A stretch of DNA of 64,000 bases. Source: Seriola aureovittata (taxonomy: Eukaryota > Chordata > Actinopteri > Carangiformes > Carangidae). The notes under the pieces were generated by a model, which was given only the letters and a program-made list of their open reading frames with translations, was not told where the DNA came from and made no database searches. Positions 62,511 to 64,000 of this stretch are shown piece by piece. The position numbers and the translations under genes were made by a program. Each line of letters starts with the position of its first letter. Positions within the stretch are counted from its first letter, which is position 1. The stretch spans positions 18,804,353 to 18,868,352 of the forward strand of contig NC_079383.1 of assembly GCF_021018895.1 (NCBI RefSeq), written 5' to 3'.

Positions 62511-63189
62511 TCAAGTTGGAGGAGTTGTTGGCTAATGTTGTTTCTTACATTTCCCAGAATTCCTTGTGTCACTCTGTCCTGTCTTAATTATCCATTGGTT
62601 TACAGGTAGTGGGAATAACAAAAGCAAAAACCTCAGTAATGGCCAGAAAGGAATGATTGGGTACTCCTAGAGAACTTTTAAAAGAATTTTCTTTTTTTAC
62701 CGTTTGTGAGTGTGACATCAAAACCAGACACCTGCTGTTCATGTTTAAGATCACAGATTTTTTTTTTTTTCTGCCATAGGACCCCAGCTGTGCAGGAAAT
62801 GTCTCAATCTCAGATAAGAAAAATGTGAAACAATAAAAATGAACCCAGAAATCTGTTTTTTTTTTTTTTTGCTTCACGACATGCAAGCGAGAACGTGATG
62901 ATTCCAGTTTTCCGGTTTTCAGCCGTCTAACATGAAATGTGTTTATCATCAGTCCTTCCTTTCTGCAGTTTATCATGCAACTGAGCTGTCAAATGCCGTA
63001 TATGCTATTTGTTGCATAATAAAGTGGGAGTAGAATGGATGCATAGACATACAGTATACAGATGTTGCATCCATTCCTGGCACCAGAAGCTCAGCTTGTG
63101 GCCTGTTCTGCTGTGATAAAGGAGATAAAGATACAGACCAGCGACACAAAGACTCACAGTTCTGGCTTGAGCGCAAAGATTAACACATG

Positions 63190-63280
<91 letters not shown>

Positions 63281-64000
63281 CCTCAACCGTCTTTACAAAA
63301 GCAGCACGGAATCCTGACTCACACATCTAAACATCATCTGACAGTCTCTCCTGCTCTGGTATGGAGAAATGCTGAAAACGAATTTCTGGTGTCAATAAAT
63401 TATTTATTTATTTGCACCACAGTGATGCCATTGAGCATTGTCATAGAAAATGTGAGCTTTATCTGAAACCTCATCATGCCTGAACAGTTCCACTCTTGAT
63501 AAAAACCTCTTTGAGGTCCTGATACTATTTTGAGAGGTGATTTAAAATGTTAATGGTGTTTGAATTTTGGTTTTGACGGCAGAATAGAATGAGGAAGACC
63601 AAAAGAAACCAGAGGTCCTTTGTTCTCCACCTTGACAGCTTTATGTTTATTTGATGAAGCTGAGCTGAAATAGAGAAAAAAAGAGGCTCTGAAGCTGAGC
63701 TGGACATCCAGAATAGGTGAGTTGATCTCCATGACCATGTGATAAAATATAGTGGAGACAAGGCTCATAGTAAATACAGCAGCCACATTCACATTATTGG
63801 TTAATAGACCTTCTGACACCTCCATAGTTCATGACGATAGTTTACAGAAAAAAATAATGCTCAGTTTATACGTACTATTAATAGGATAAAGGCTGTACAA
63901 GTACATTAATTTAAATGCACATGTAGGAAACATTATATTTTTTATGGACAATGTTTGAAGCCAATGAAATAATTCCAGAGACAACTCAGATGTTTTGAAG
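62511..64000. other. Intergenic, nothing recognised beyond the AC repeat
   Basis: T runs at about 62757-62770 and 62857-62870. Remaining open frames show no domain or coding signature. Confidence 0.45.
63191..63279. repeat. AC microsatellite, about 44 units
   Basis: An uninterrupted AC run of about 89 bp. Its translations give alternating Cys-Val open frames that are not genes. Long runs of this kind are usually length-polymorphic. Confidence 0.97.

Noticed and set aside
63005..63286. 93-codon minus-strand open frame rich in Cys and Val
   Set aside because: It is the AC dinucleotide repeat read in one frame.
1..64000. CRISPR arrays, operons, phage or bacterial defence systems
   Set aside because: The window is vertebrate genomic DNA; no regularly spaced repeats or dense coding clusters are present.

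Overview
The window looks like a teleost (probably percomorph) nuclear genome segment. It is AT-rich, has spliced exons with GT/AG boundaries, and carries long non-coding stretches, CA/TG and TA microsatellites, and many decayed transposons of kinds common in ray-finned fish. Nothing is organised as in bacteria, phages or viruses: there are no operons, dense ORFs or CRISPR arrays.

Only one protein-coding gene is well supported. Five consecutive plus-strand exons between 4115 and 18208 encode the C-terminal half of a classical type II cadherin: the rest of EC4, all of EC5, the transmembrane helix and the cytoplasmic tail with its p120- and beta-catenin-binding regions. Exon lengths of 137, 122, 121, 252 and 512 bp (the last including the stop) follow the type II cadherin exon pattern, phases join cleanly, and the open product is 380 residues. 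The tail is closest to cadherin-12 as I remember that family, so I call it cdh12. The 5' part of the gene (signal peptide, prodomain, EC1 to EC3) lies upstream of the window. The 3' UTR runs to about 19010, with AU-rich motifs and two AATAAA signals.

Region by region: 1-4114 is cdh12 intron with a tRNA-derived SINE-like relic near 3425-3530; 4115-18208 holds the exons and introns, with repeat relics in the introns; 18209-19010 is the 3' UTR; 19011-64000 is gene-poor. That last part holds a decayed Tc1-like transposon (29476 to about 30640), a hAT-type non-autonomous element with an 8-bp target duplication (25918-26687), a foldback MITE (55914-56376), a probable solo LTR (27283-27645), a LINE relic (28940-29115), a three-copy dispersed repeat (22593, 35665, 61980) with another element nested in its first copy, and two copies of a perciform-type repeat (about 17040 and 36900). 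Such a gene desert beside a type II cadherin is typical of vertebrate genomes.

I found no convincing undescribed system. The most useful leads are the nested and dispersed repeat family, the foldback element, and two promoter/exon-like modules with splice donors (33590-33726 and 51955-52556). Family assignments of repeats rest on recall and on structure visible here, not on a database search.
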